Shown in pieces: positions 32,592 through 41,506 of a stretch of DNA of 64,000 nucleotides. Every line of letters begins with the position of its first letter. The stretch's first letter is position 1. The DNA is taken from the NCBI RefSeq assembly GCF_001677275.1, contig NZ_CP016177.1, positions 1 through 64,000 of the forward strand, written 5' to 3'. The stretch comes from Vibrio breoganii (GTDB taxonomy: Bacteria; Pseudomonadota; Gammaproteobacteria; Enterobacterales; Vibrionaceae). Under the pieces are notes generated by a model. It was not told the origin of the DNA, made no database searches, and was given only the letters and a program-made list of their open reading frames with translations. The position numbers were made by a program, and so were the translations under genes.

Positions 32592-34118
32592 ATGGGACTG
32601 GCAATCGTTCATAGTCGAGCAAGCTTGGGTGTGTCTGCACCCCCAGTAACTGTTGAGGTTCACATAGGTCCAGGTATGCCGGGCTTTCATCTTGTTGGAC
32701 TTGCAGAGACCAGTGTTAAAGAGTCTAAAGACAGAGTGCGAAGTGCAATTCTGAACTCTAAGTTTTTATTTCCGAGTCGTAAAATTACCGTTAATTTAGC
32801 GCCAGCGGATTTGCCTAAAGATGGCGGCCGTTTTGACCTTCCTATTGCTATTGGCATCTTAGTGGCGAGTGAACAAATTCCATTAAACAAGTTGGGGGAT
32901 ACTGAGCTGCTAGGCGAGTTAGCACTGTCTGGAGAGTTGCGCCCAGTCAAAGGGGTTATCTCTGCGGCAATGGCAAGCAATGGTGATGGGCGAACCCTAA
33001 TCACACCTCATCAAAACGCTAAGCAGGTGCGCTTGGTTGATGAAGAGAGCAATCTATCGGCTAGAAGCTTACTGCAAGTGGCCGCTTACTTGGCCTCTCA
33101 GCAACAGTTGGAATTGGAAGCTGAATCAGAAACGCCCCCTAATTCTCAGTCTGATATGGATATGCAGGACATCATAGGGCAGCAACAAGGAAAGCGGGCC
33201 TTAGAGATTGCGGCTGCCGGACAGCACAATCTGCTTTTCATTGGCCCTCCGGGTACAGGGAAAACCATGCTCGCCTCGCGCTTACCTGATCTGATACCGC
33301 CGATGAGCAAGCAAGAGGCGCTGGAAGTGGCGAGTGTCGCCTCGCTGGTGGGGTCTGATTTAGACAGCAGTACATGGCGAAAGCGTCCCTTTCGAACGCC
33401 GCATCATTCTAGCTCTATGGTAGCGTTAGTAGGGGGAGGCTCCTTCCCAAAACCCGGAGAGATCTCTTTAGCCCACAACGGCATTTTGTTCTTAGATGAG
33501 CTTGTTGAGTTTGAAAAGCGAGTACTCGATGCCCTTCGTGAGCCCTTAGAGGCGGGACAGGTAGCAATTTCTCGCGCCTCAGGGAAAACCAGCTTTCCTG
33601 CACAGTTTCAGCTTATAGGTGCGCTAAACCCCAGCCCATCAGGGTTTTATCAAGGCAGTCAGTGCCAACACACGCCTCAGGCCATACTCAAATACCTAGG
33701 TCGTATATCGGGTCCATTTCTAGACCGCTTTGATATGTCTGTGGAGATCCCTTTGTTGCCATTAGGTACTTTGAGTGAGGGTGGGGATAGAGGTGAGTCC
33801 ACCGCGGACTGTCGCCAAAGGGTGGCCATCGCTAGAAAGGCAATGCTGGTGCGTGCAAATAAGCCGAACGCCTTGTTAACCAATAAAGAGATAGAGCGCC
33901 ATTGTTCTCTAACAAAAGAAGATGCCGAGTTTCTGGAGTTTGCGATTGCTCGTTTAGGTTTATCTATTCGTGCTTATCATCGGATTATTCGGGTGGCGCG
34001 CACCATTGCAGATCTGGAACAGATTGAGAGTATTGAAAAACATCACTTGAGTGAGGCCTTGGGCTATCGTTCTATGGATCGGTTGTTGCGATCGCTACAT
34101 CAACAAATCGCGGAGTGA
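32592..34118 (+). CDS. comM: ComM/YifB AAA+ Mg-chelatase-like helicase
   Basis: Hexameric AAA+ helicase that promotes branch migration during natural transformation in Vibrio and Haemophilus. The 508 residues have an N-terminal Lon-protease-like fold (about 20-170), the Mg-chelatase-type AAA+ core with Walker A GPPGTGKT (218-225), Walker B FLDEL (about 300-304) and a C-terminal lid domain. It is divergent from ilvL across 148 bp. dprA, another transformation gene, is also in this window (45839). Confidence 0.95.
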   Translation: MGLAIVHSRASLGVSAPPVTVEVHIGPGMPGFHLVGLAETSVKESKDRVRSAILNSKFLFPSRKITVNLAPADLPKDGGRFDLPIAIGILVASEQIPLNKLGDTELLGELALSGELRPVKGVISAAMASNGDGRTLITPHQNAKQVRLVDEESNLSARSLLQVAAYLASQQQLELEAESETPPNSQSDMDMQDIIGQQQGKRALEIAAAGQHNLLFIGPPGTGKTMLASRLPDLIPPMSKQEALEVASVASLVGSDLDSSTWRKRPFRTPHHSSSMVALVGGGSFPKPGEISLAHNGILFLDELVEFEKRVLDALREPLEAGQVAISRASGKTSFPAQFQLIGALNPSPSGFYQGSQCQHTPQAILKYLGRISGPFLDRFDMSVEIPLLPLGTLSEGGDRGESTADCRQRVAIARKAMLVRANKPNALLTNKEIERHCSLTKEDAEFLEFAIARLGLSIRAYHRIIRVARTIADLEQIESIEKHHLSEALGYRSMDRLLRSLHQQIAE

Positions 34119-34280
34119 AATCAATTGCTTATGCTTCATTTACTCATGGGTTTTGATCTTTTGGTATTGTTTGGAGATAAAAAACAAATCCGACCTTAAT
34201 ACCAGTTATTTAAATCAATGGCATAGCTAGTATAATTAGTCATCACTTTAGTTCTGGTATTTGATTTTAGTTTCACAGTT

Positions 34281-35156
34281 ATGCTCGGTTATCTCATTCT
34301 TGTCATCAATGCCTCCTTGGTCATTTTCAATACCGCTCTCAGCTCCATTGCCATCTGCATATTTGCGCTGATCCGAGCTTTAGTGCCTATCTCTTTGGTA
34401 AAGCGATTCTCTTCCCATTATGCCAACAAGGTGATGTGGCTATGGGCTACGATTAATGCCTTGATCTTATCTTTATCAAATAAGGTTAATTGGCAGGTCG
34501 AAGGAGTCGATGGGCTCAATTACCACGGCTGGTATTTGATGCTCAGCAATCATCGCAGCTGGACTGATATTGTGGTTCTGTGTTGCGTGTTTAAAGATCG
34601 TATTCCCATGCCTAAGTTTTTTCTTAAACAACAGCTCCTCTATGTGCCGTTCTTGGGTATGGCTTGCTGGGCGTTAGATATGCCTTTTATGCGCCGTTAT
34701 TCCCGAGAGTACTTGCTTAGGCATCCTGAGAAACGAGGCAAAGATTTAGACACTACCCGCCGCTCTTGCGAGAGATTTCAGCATATACCCACTACTGTGG
34801 TGAATTATGTTGAGGGGACTCGATATCGCAGCAACAGCCACAATCAAAGCCAATACAAGCACCTATTACTGCCAAAGGCGGGTGGTATCGCTTATACCTT
34901 AGCAGCCATGGGAGAGCAGTTTGATAACATTATCGATGTCACCCTTGCTTGCCCTGATAATGTTGAAAACCCATTTAAGGATATGTTGATGGGAAGAATG
35001 CAGCGCATAGTCGTAAAGGTAAACGTCTTACCGGTCGACGATCAGGTGTTAGGGGACTACTTTGGCGATAAACAGTTTAAGAGGCAGTTTCAGCTGTGGC
35101 TAGGGGACTTATGGAACAAGAAAGATAAAGAGTTAGACAAGCTATACAGCGAATAA
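34281..35156 (+). CDS. yihG: Probable acyltransferase YihG (PlsC-like)
   Basis: Inner-membrane 1-acylglycerol-3-phosphate-acyltransferase-like protein, 291 residues. It has an N-terminal hydrophobic region (about 1-50), the catalytic HX4D motif NHRSWTD (about 90-96) and a VNYVEGTRY block (about 175-183) for glycerol-phosphate binding. It closely recalls E. coli YihG (FLKQQLLYVPFLGMACWALDMPFM-like core), shown there to affect phospholipid acyl composition. In E. coli yihG also lies next to dsbA/srkA. The start ATG is about 45 bp after a TATAAT-like -10 (34231-34236). Confidence 0.88.
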   Translation: MLGYLILVINASLVIFNTALSSIAICIFALIRALVPISLVKRFSSHYANKVMWLWATINALILSLSNKVNWQVEGVDGLNYHGWYLMLSNHRSWTDIVVLCCVFKDRIPMPKFFLKQQLLYVPFLGMACWALDMPFMRRYSREYLLRHPEKRGKDLDTTRRSCERFQHIPTTVVNYVEGTRYRSNSHNQSQYKHLLLPKAGGIAYTLAAMGEQFDNIIDVTLACPDNVENPFKDMLMGRMQRIVVKVNVLPVDDQVLGDYFGDKQFKRQFQLWLGDLWNKKDKELDKLYSE

Positions 35157-35182
35157 AAAAAGGGGAGCGATGCGCTCCCCTT
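35155..35182. terminator. Bidirectional terminator between yihG and dsbA
   Basis: AAGGGGAGCG (35160-35169) / CGCTCCCCTT (35173-35182), loop ATG, with seven A on the left. It fits termination of converging dsbA; on the plus strand the T tail is short. Confidence 0.8.
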
Positions 35183-35187
35183 AACGA

Positions 35188-35790
35188 TTACTTAAGCGTT
35201 AATAGGTAATTCACCAAGTCTGTTAGGTCTTTGGTTGATTTAATGCCACCCATCTCAACTAGGTACTTGTTGTTCACTACAATTGCAGGAACGCCACGTA
35301 AGCCACTGTCTTTAAAGTTCTTATCAAAGCGACGTACCATAGAATCTACCGCAAAGCCCTTGTAAGCAGAATCAAACTTCTTCGCATCAATGCCTTCGTC
35401 TAGGAATATTTGACGAAGCTCATCTTCGTTGCGAGGTGCAGCATTTAGGTCATGAATACGGCTGAACATAACCGGCACCATTTGGTCTTCTACCTTCAGT
35501 GCTACCATAGTCGCATAGGCTTTACTCATAGGTAGACCCATGTTGCCACCCATGAAAGAAACATGAGATTTTTGGAATTTGGCATTTGCAGGCAATGACG
35601 CCTTTAGAGACTTCATGATCGGCTCAAACTGATGACAGTGTGGGCAATAGAAAGAGAAGAACTCATTTACTGTTGGAGTTGATGATGCTGGTAGATCAAG
35701 AACCTTGTAGTGTTGGCCTTCGCTAAACTGTGCGGCGTGCGCAGATAGGGTTAAAAACATGGTTGCCACCAAGGCAATCAACTTCTTCAT
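35188..35790 (-). CDS. dsbA: Thiol:disulfide interchange protein DsbA
   Basis: Periplasmic oxidase that puts disulfides into secreted proteins, in Vibrio including toxin and pilus parts. The 200-residue precursor has a signal peptide ending SAHA (about residue 19), a thioredoxin fold with an inserted helical domain, the active site C49-P-H-C52, and the cis-proline loop GVPAIVV. It is downstream of srkA with a 34-bp gap, the same pair as in E. coli, where Cpx regulates it. Confidence 0.97.
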   Translation of the reverse strand: MKKLIALVATMFLTLSAHAAQFSEGQHYKVLDLPASSTPTVNEFFSFYCPHCHQFEPIMKSLKASLPANAKFQKSHVSFMGGNMGLPMSKAYATMVALKVEDQMVPVMFSRIHDLNAAPRNEDELRQIFLDEGIDAKKFDSAYKGFAVDSMVRRFDKNFKDSGLRGVPAIVVNNKYLVEMGGIKSTKDLTDLVNYLLTLK

Positions 35791-35824
35791 TTGGATACTC
35801 CTTCAATCAATAATCAGTTGGGTT

Positions 35825-36811
35825 TTACCAACTAGGTGTAAGAGACAATGGTGGCTCTTGTAGCACAGCCAATTGCTCTTTAATCGCCAATACCTGACCT
35901 TCCCAGTATTTTGCATCATTAAACCATGGGAATGCCACAGGGAAAGCGGGATCTTGCCATCTTTTTGCTAACCAAGACATGTAATGTATTAGACGTAGAC
36001 CGCGCAAAGGCTCGATCAGTTTCAATTGATTGGTATCAAAATCGCAAAATTCTTGGTAACCCTCTAAAACAATATCCAACTGGATCAGTTTCTCATGTCG
36101 GTCACCGTTCAACAGCATCCATAAATCTTGTACAGCAGGTCCATTTCTTGCGTCATCGAGATCCACAAACATAGGGCCATCACGCCAAAGGATATTTCCT
36201 GGATGGCAATCGCCATGTAAACGGATAGGCGTATAGTCTGTTTGCCATTGCGCTTCGATAGCAGTGATCAATAACTGCATATCTTGGAAGAATGCAGACT
36301 CTATATGTGCTGGGATAAACTGGCTTTTCTTAAGTATATCGCGAGATTGATAGAGGTATTCCTCTAGACCCATTGTTGGTCGATGCTTAAATGTGGGTAA
36401 CCCTTCGCTGACTTTATGAATCCGCCCTAAGAATCGCCCAACCATCTCGAGTTGATCATAGTTGTCCACTTCAAACTGACGACCGCCAACACTCTCAAAT
36501 AAAGTGAAAAGATAGCCCTCATGATGATGAAGGGTTTTTCCATCAATGATCACCGGTGGGGCGATAGGTATCTCATGATCAAGCAGTGATAGCGTAAAAT
36601 CGTGCTCTTCTTGGATCTGTTGCTCGCTCCAGCGTTGCGGGCGGTAAAATTTCACCACATAACGCTTCTTTTCTTCGTCGACAAACTGATACACCCGGTT
36701 CTCATAGCTATTGAGGGCTAAAAAACCAGATTCGGCGCGAACTCCGATACTGGCCAATGCATACCACATAAAATCAGGGGTCAGAGAATCAAAATTGAAT
36801 AAAGAGTTCAT
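35825..36811 (-). CDS. srkA: Stress response kinase A (YihE/RdoA)
   Basis: Cytoplasmic Ser/Thr kinase of the aminoglycoside-phosphotransferase-like fold; in E. coli it protects against stress-induced death and lies upstream of dsbA. From ATG 36811 the protein is 328 residues, the same length as in E. coli. The catalytic loop is H-G-D-C-H-P-G-N-I-L (199-208, D201 and N206), and the metal-binding aspartate is D217 in MFVDLDDAR. A TTG 21 bases upstream is possible but unsupported. Confidence 0.95.
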   Translation of the reverse strand: MNSLFNFDSLTPDFMWYALASIGVRAESGFLALNSYENRVYQFVDEEKKRYVVKFYRPQRWSEQQIQEEHDFTLSLLDHEIPIAPPVIIDGKTLHHHEGYLFTLFESVGGRQFEVDNYDQLEMVGRFLGRIHKVSEGLPTFKHRPTMGLEEYLYQSRDILKKSQFIPAHIESAFFQDMQLLITAIEAQWQTDYTPIRLHGDCHPGNILWRDGPMFVDLDDARNGPAVQDLWMLLNGDRHEKLIQLDIVLEGYQEFCDFDTNQLKLIEPLRGLRLIHYMSWLAKRWQDPAFPVAFPWFNDAKYWEGQVLAIKEQLAVLQEPPLSLTPSW

Positions 36812-36831
36812 AGTAGAGGTGTCAGCGACCA

Positions 36832-36865
36832 ATAAAAAAGAGGGTTATACCGCAGTATAACCCTC
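36832..36865 (-). terminator. Rho-independent terminator after ccoG
   Basis: On the minus strand GAGGGTTATA (36865-36856) pairs with TATAACCCTC (36849-36840), then a run of T (36839-36834) follows. It separates ccoG from srkA. Confidence 0.88.
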
Positions 36866-36883
36866 TGATTACATTAATTCTTG

Positions 36884-38302
36884 TTAAAGCTGTTTGATGA
36901 AGCGACTTTCAACTTCAATGGAGAAGCCGTGCTGGTCCTCTAGCTCAAATTGAATCGTGGTGACCGAAGAGCTCAGTTGCTCAGGGTCCATACCTAGACT
37001 GATTGGCAGGTTAAACACTTCACCAGGAGAAACATTAATGGTTTGACGCCCATACCATTCAACATCAGTCAGCCCTGAAACATCAAGATTATAGCTTTGA
37101 GTTTGTTGGGTTTTGTTGATGATCTTTAGGGTATAGGTGTTTTCTATAAAGCCATCGCTGTTGGTTCGATAGAGTTGGGTACGATCCCTGATTACACTCA
37201 GTCCAGCGGGCTCTACAGAAGCGACCTGCATAACGAAAAATCCGAGCATCAAAACCATCACCAAACCGTAGCCAATGAGCTTTGGTCTCATGATCTTGGT
37301 GTGCGTGCCTTCCAGTTTGTGTTCTGTGGTGTAGCTGATCAGCCCTTTCGGATAGTTCATGCGATCCATGGTGACATCACAAGCATCGATACAAGCACCA
37401 CAGTTGATGCATTCGTATTGCAGGCCATCTCGAATATCTATGCCCGTTGGGCACACCTGAACACATAAGTTGCAATCGATACAATCACCTAGACCAAGAT
37501 CGCTCGGGTTGGCCTTGCGAGTACGAGGGCCTCTGTCTTCACCGCGTTTTTTGTCATATCCCACAATGAAGGTATCTTTGTCGAACATCGCCGATTGGAA
37601 TCGTGCGTAGGGACACATGTGAATGCAGACGATAGAACGCATCCATCCTGCATTGGCATAGGTACATACCGCAAAGAACAAGACCCAAAAGTAGGTCCAG
37701 AAAGTGGCATCGAGAGTGAAAAAATCAAGCCACAGTTCATTGGTAGGAACGAAGTAGCCCACGAAGGTGAGGCCTGTGAGCAGCGCAATCGTGAACCAAG
37801 CAAGGTGCTTGAGTGTTTTACGAAGCGCTAGAGATGCAGTAAGCGGTTGGGAGTCTTGTTTTTTCCGTTTGTTCGCCGCACCTTCTAGCTTCTCTTCAAA
37901 CCAGATATACATAAAGGTCCAAACGGTTTGTGGACAGAGATACCCGCACCACACCCTTCCTAAAAAGGTGGTAATGAAAAACAGCCCAAACGCCGCAATC
38001 ATAAATAATAGGGCAAGTAGGGTGAGGTCTTGCGGATAGAGAGTCGTGCCAAAGAAGTTGAACTGCTGTTGTCCTATATCCAACAGAATAGCTTGGCGCT
38101 CCCCGTAAGGAATCCAAGGGACTAATGCGAACAGTAACAATAAGAACCAAGCCCCATAGCGACGCAGTTTTTGAAATACGCCCTTGCTTGCTCTCACATA
38201 AATGCGATTACTTGGATTAAATCTATCCCCTTGGCTTTTATGTGCCTTTGGGTTGAATTCCTTTGCCGTGACATCTTTGATGTCGATACGATCCTTGCTC
38301 AT
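36884..38302 (-). CDS. ccoG: CcoG/RdxA/FixG-type membrane ferredoxin, cytochrome cbb3 oxidase accessory protein
   Basis: Membrane protein thought to reduce copper for cbb3 oxidase assembly. The 472 residues include several membrane helices (about 45-65, 88-112, 160-182, 200-220 and 340-360), a NapH-like RVWCGYLCPQTVW, and two 4Fe-4S clusters in C-I-D-C-N-L-C-V-Q-V-C-P and C-I-N-C-G-A-C-I-D-A-C (about 265-300). The C-terminal periplasmic Ig-like FixG domain (about 375-470) is present. The cbb3 structural genes (ccoNOPQ) are not adjacent, as in other Vibrio. Confidence 0.95.
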   Translation of the reverse strand: MSKDRIDIKDVTAKEFNPKAHKSQGDRFNPSNRIYVRASKGVFQKLRRYGAWFLLLLFALVPWIPYGERQAILLDIGQQQFNFFGTTLYPQDLTLLALLFMIAAFGLFFITTFLGRVWCGYLCPQTVWTFMYIWFEEKLEGAANKRKKQDSQPLTASLALRKTLKHLAWFTIALLTGLTFVGYFVPTNELWLDFFTLDATFWTYFWVLFFAVCTYANAGWMRSIVCIHMCPYARFQSAMFDKDTFIVGYDKKRGEDRGPRTRKANPSDLGLGDCIDCNLCVQVCPTGIDIRDGLQYECINCGACIDACDVTMDRMNYPKGLISYTTEHKLEGTHTKIMRPKLIGYGLVMVLMLGFFVMQVASVEPAGLSVIRDRTQLYRTNSDGFIENTYTLKIINKTQQTQSYNLDVSGLTDVEWYGRQTINVSPGEVFNLPISLGMDPEQLSSSVTTIQFELEDQHGFSIEVESRFIKQL

Positions 38303-38446
38303 TTTACTTTTCCAACCTAAACCTTGGGCGCAGTATATCGAACAATATGAAAATTAATTGTTACATGAGTTACAGAATAGATAGGGACTGATGAACTTTC
38401 AGGTTAAGAAGCTGGGAGTAGAAGGATTAAATTGAAGGGGTTAGAT

Positions 38447-38472
38447 GGGTCAACAAAACCGTTTGCTGACCC
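38447..38472 (-). other. Stem-loop downstream of yihD
   Basis: GGGTCAACAAA (38447-38457) and TTTGCTGACCC (38462-38472) form an 11-bp stem with one wobble pair and a 4-nt loop, ten bases after yihD ends. There is no T run, so it may protect the mRNA end rather than terminate. Confidence 0.6.
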
Positions 38473-38481
38473 AGAAGGCAG

Positions 38482-38748
38482 TTAGTCAATAATGCCACGA
38501 GCGCGAAGAAGCGCTGTTTTGAAGTCGTCTTCCTTGTCTTTCGCTAGACCCGGGATCTCTTCTTCTTGCTCACTGTTACGCATCTTAAGGTGGTAGATAA
38601 GCACGTCGTCAGTTAGGTCTTCTAGTTTGCCTTCGTAACTTGCTTCGCTTGCAAGCTTCAGTATGAACTCAACTAGGTTTAGGTCTGGATCTTTTGTCCA
38701 CTCAGGGTGTAGCAATTCAATTAATTCGTTTACGCGATGGCACTTCAT
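38482..38748 (-). CDS. yihD: YihD family protein (DUF1040)
   Basis: An 88-residue cytoplasmic protein of unknown function, nearly the same length as E. coli YihD (89), sharing MKCxRxNE at the start, [13 protein letters not shown] in the middle and [15 protein letters not shown] at the end. ATG 38748 follows GGAGAAGACC; the open frame continues 75 bases upstream as a hydrophobic stretch without a homologue. In E. coli yihD also neighbours srkA-dsbA. Confidence 0.92.
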   Translation of the reverse strand: MKCHRVNELIELLHPEWTKDPDLNLVEFILKLASEASYEGKLEDLTDDVLIYHLKMRNSEQEEEIPGLAKDKEDDFKTALLRARGIID

Positions 38749-38812
38749 GGTCTTCTCCATAGAACTCGAGATGTGCGCATAACTTAACAAAAAGGCCATA
38801 AAAAAGATAAGA

Positions 38813-38847
38813 AAAAAGCGCATCTGAAGATTTCAAATGCGCTTTTT
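38813..38847. terminator. Terminator of the small unit upstream of yihD
   Basis: AAAAAGCGCAT (38813-38823) / ATGCGCTTTTT (38837-38847), an 11-bp perfect stem with a 13-nt loop. On the minus strand the T run continues (38817-38812). No annotated gene on either strand would need it except the candidate small ORF at 38898-39014. Confidence 0.78.
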
Positions 38848-38897
38848 AGTACAGCGAGTAAGACATTAAAAACAGGTTTCGCGGTATTGAATGAAAC

Positions 38898-39014
38898 TTA
38901 GCTTTTTTGGTCCTCATCGGACTTCTGCTTTTTAGACGGTACAGGCGCAAAATAACTTCTACGCTGTGCCACTCGACTGCTAGGTCGAGCAAACCTGACG
39001 GTTGTTGGAAACAT
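38898..39014 (-). CDS. Candidate small basic protein, 38 residues, function unknown
   Basis: A frame on the minus strand that encodes MFPTTVRFARPSSRVAQRR, then SYFAPVPSKKQKSDEDQKS and TAA. The first half is arginine-rich, the tail lysine/acid-rich and probably unstructured. It is 51 bp before a strong terminator (38847-38813) and has, upstream, a possible promoter (39081-39108) and a 5' hairpin (39056-39072). The ribosome site (GGTGAAG, 4-8 bases before ATG) is weak. No homologue is recognised. The transcript could also be a non-coding RNA. The rest of the 38749-39245 gap shows nothing else. Confidence 0.45.
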   Translation of the reverse strand: MFPTTVRFARPSSRVAQRRSYFAPVPSKKQKSDEDQKS

Positions 39015-39055
39015 ACTTCACCAAATAGTCAGGCATATCCTTTGCCGTTAATACA

Positions 39056-39072
39056 GATACTCAACGAGTATC
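39056..39072. other. Short perfect hairpin in the leader of the candidate small gene
   Basis: GATACTC (39056-39062) / GAGTATC (39066-39072), loop AAC. It would sit near the 5' end of a minus-strand transcript starting at about 39074. Confidence 0.5.
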
Positions 39073-39245
39073 AATGATATATCGTACCAGATAACCTTAG
39101 TCGCTGAACAATAAATGTTCTATTTTTTTAATGGGATGAATTGCAGTGTTTTGTTGAACTGGGATCAAAAAGAGCACAAATGGCTTTGGTTATAGAGCGT
39201 TTTTGAGCCAGTATAAATAGAGTTGTATTGTTTGAGAGGTCAAGC

Positions 39246-40052
39246 ATGTCATTTTTCAAAAAAACACTGGCTAGCTTAGGTATTGGTTCTGCCAAGGTTG
39301 ATTCTGTACTGCAGCAAGAAACCTTGATTCCTGGTGATCCTGTAAGGGTTGTCATCCATGTTTATGGTGGTGCTACTGAGCAGCATATTGACCACATAGA
39401 CTTAAAACTGTGTTGTCGCTACATCACCGAACGAGAAGAACGACAGCCGCATAGCGAGGGTGCGCTCAAGCGCCGCGTGCCGCAAAATTACGTGTTGGAT
39501 AAATGGGAGCTTCCATACTCGTTTACGATTCATCCGTCAGAGGAGCGTACTTTTGAAATCGAGCTTACTGTTCCGTTTAATACGCCACTGACGATTGGTG
39601 ACTCTAAGGTGTGGCTGGAAACGGCTCTAGATATCGATCTTGCCATTGATCCTACCGATAAAGATATGCTGACGGTTCGTCCCGATCCTGTCATGGATAA
39701 GATCTTCTCTGAGCTTGAGGAGTTGGGGCTGCGTATTCGTCAGGTTGAGTGTGAGGCAGCAAAAGGGTTTGAAATGCCCTTTGTACAAGAGTTTGAGTTT
39801 GTGCCAACCACTGGTTTATTCCACGGCACGTGGCGAGAGGTGGAAATTATTGCCTACCGTGACGAACAACATCTGCAATTGTGGTTTGAGATAGACCGAC
39901 AGAAGAAGGGCTTTGATGGGCTTCTATCAAACTTGCTAGGCTCATCTGAGCTTAATTGCTACCTGTCGCTGTCCAATGAATTGACCAGTGAGCAGGCAGC
40001 GCAGCAGGTAGTGGATTACCTAACGGACTTGTTTAAAGCCAAGCAAGGCTAG
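39246..40052 (+). CDS. Sporulation-control Spo0M family protein
   Basis: A 268-residue protein of the Spo0M family, with an arrestin-like beta-sandwich (about 1-135: FFKKTLASLGIGSAKVDSVL, GDPVRVVIHVYGG) and a second beta-rich half. Bacillus Spo0M affects sporulation, but the family is widespread in non-sporulating bacteria including Vibrio, where its job is unknown. ATG 39246 follows GAGAGG by six bases. The stop overlaps the convergent trkH stop by four bases (CTAG), so no terminator can lie between. Confidence 0.88.
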   Translation: MSFFKKTLASLGIGSAKVDSVLQQETLIPGDPVRVVIHVYGGATEQHIDHIDLKLCCRYITEREERQPHSEGALKRRVPQNYVLDKWELPYSFTIHPSEERTFEIELTVPFNTPLTIGDSKVWLETALDIDLAIDPTDKDMLTVRPDPVMDKIFSELEELGLRIRQVECEAAKGFEMPFVQEFEFVPTTGLFHGTWREVEIIAYRDEQHLQLWFEIDRQKKGFDGLLSNLLGSSELNCYLSLSNELTSEQAAQQVVDYLTDLFKAKQG

Positions 40053-41494
40053 CGTCTCCAAAAGGCCGGCAAGAACAGTACCAGTATCGTCAGTATTTCT
40101 AGGCGGCCGAGCAGCATACCAAAGCTTAGAAGCCACTTTGCAGCATCGGGCAACGATGAGAAGTTCCCGGTTGGGCCAATCACTGAGCCCATGCCGGGGC
40201 CTACATTCGCCACGGCTGTAATGGCTCCAGAGAGGCTGGTTATGGCATCTAGGTCCATTGCACTTAAGCCGGCAGCAACGATAAGTACGGTTGCGAAAAA
40301 GGTAAGGCTAAAAGCCACAATAGAGCGAATGATATCGTCGTTAACGCGGCGTTTGTTATAGCGCTGCACGAATACGCCCGATGGGTGAATCAGTTTCATC
40401 ATCTGTATTTTTAGCAGGGTAAGGGCTATCTGGAAACGGAACACCTTGATACCACCTGCTGTTGAGCCAGAGCAGGCACCCATCATCAGTAGAAACGTAA
40501 ATAATACCGTGGTTAACGTGCCCCAAGCAGTAAAGTCCTCCAAGCCAAATCCTGTGGTTGTCAGCACTGAAACCACATTGAACATAGAAACCCTAAGGGC
40601 ATCACTGACTTCATAGTGATCTCGCAGTACCAGCCATGCGGTGATGGCTAAACTGGCCACCATAAATAGCTTAAAGAAACCAATGACTTGAGCATCCTTG
40701 GTTAAGGCTGACAGCGATTGCTTTCTATAGGCTGCCACAAACAACAAGAATGGTAACCCACCCAGAAACATAAACAGGGTTGAGAACCATTGTGTCTGAT
40801 GCGAGAAGTGGTTCATTGAGCCGTCAGAGGTTGAGTACCCACCCGTAGAAATAGTGGTAAAGGCATGATTTATCGCCTCAAAAGGAGTCATCCCCGTTGC
40901 CACATAACTCGCGAAACAGGCGAGGGTGAGGGCTAGGTAAACCACAACAATGTTTTTGGCGACGCTTTTGACTCGTGGTGAGCTTTTATCTGACCAGTCT
41001 GAGGATTCGGTCTGGAATAGGCGCATACCCCCGACGTTGAGCATCGGCAAGATAGCCACACCCATAACAATAAAGCCAATACCACCTAGCCATTGCAGTA
41101 GTGAGCGCCACAATAAGATGCTGTGGGACATATCATCAAGACCACTGAGTACGGTTGAACCTGTGGTGGTAATCCCCGACATAGTTTCAAAGTAGGCATC
41201 GGTGAAGCTGATATGGTTGATGAAGACAAACGGTAGGGCGGCAAAGATAGTACTTACCACCCACACCAGTGTCGTGACCAAGAAAACATCTCTGACATTG
41301 AGTTTGAACTGTTTAGTACGCCCGAAACTTAAGCAAATAAATGAGACCAAGTGGGTGATAGCAACCGCTTGGGCAAATTCAACGAAGCCACTGCCGGGAT
41401 TAAATATCGCCAGAATAGTCGGTGGATACATGAACAGGGCTAGTTTTGATAGCACCAGCCCAAGAACAAACAGTATCGGTCGTACGTTTACCAT
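40049..41494 (-). CDS. trkH: Trk potassium uptake protein TrkH
   Basis: Ion-conducting subunit of the Trk K+ transporter, 481 residues, with four repeated helix-pore-helix units. Pore-loop glycines appear in TTTGSTVLSG (about 109-118), TTISTGGYS (about 215-223), TTTGFG (about 311-316) and VANVGPGMG (about 431-439), the four parts of the selectivity filter. Transcribed with trkA, whose stop is 12 bp upstream of this start. Confidence 0.96.
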   Translation of the reverse strand: MVNVRPILFVLGLVLSKLALFMYPPTILAIFNPGSGFVEFAQAVAITHLVSFICLSFGRTKQFKLNVRDVFLVTTLVWVVSTIFAALPFVFINHISFTDAYFETMSGITTTGSTVLSGLDDMSHSILLWRSLLQWLGGIGFIVMGVAILPMLNVGGMRLFQTESSDWSDKSSPRVKSVAKNIVVVYLALTLACFASYVATGMTPFEAINHAFTTISTGGYSTSDGSMNHFSHQTQWFSTLFMFLGGLPFLLFVAAYRKQSLSALTKDAQVIGFFKLFMVASLAITAWLVLRDHYEVSDALRVSMFNVVSVLTTTGFGLEDFTAWGTLTTVLFTFLLMMGACSGSTAGGIKVFRFQIALTLLKIQMMKLIHPSGVFVQRYNKRRVNDDIIRSIVAFSLTFFATVLIVAAGLSAMDLDAITSLSGAITAVANVGPGMGSVIGPTGNFSSLPDAAKWLLSFGMLLGRLEILTILVLFLPAFWRR

Positions 41495-41506
41495 TGGTAG
41501 GTTGGC

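Noticed and set aside
38749..38823. 25-residue hydrophobic extension of yihD
   Set aside because: It begins in the terminator stem; the conserved YihD N-terminus starts at ATG 38748 with its own ribosome site.
38980..39036. 18-codon minus-strand ORF (MPDYLVKYVS...) overlapping the 38-residue candidate
   Set aside because: AAAGGA is only one base from its ATG and it ends within the other ORF. It could be an upstream ORF, but there is no support.
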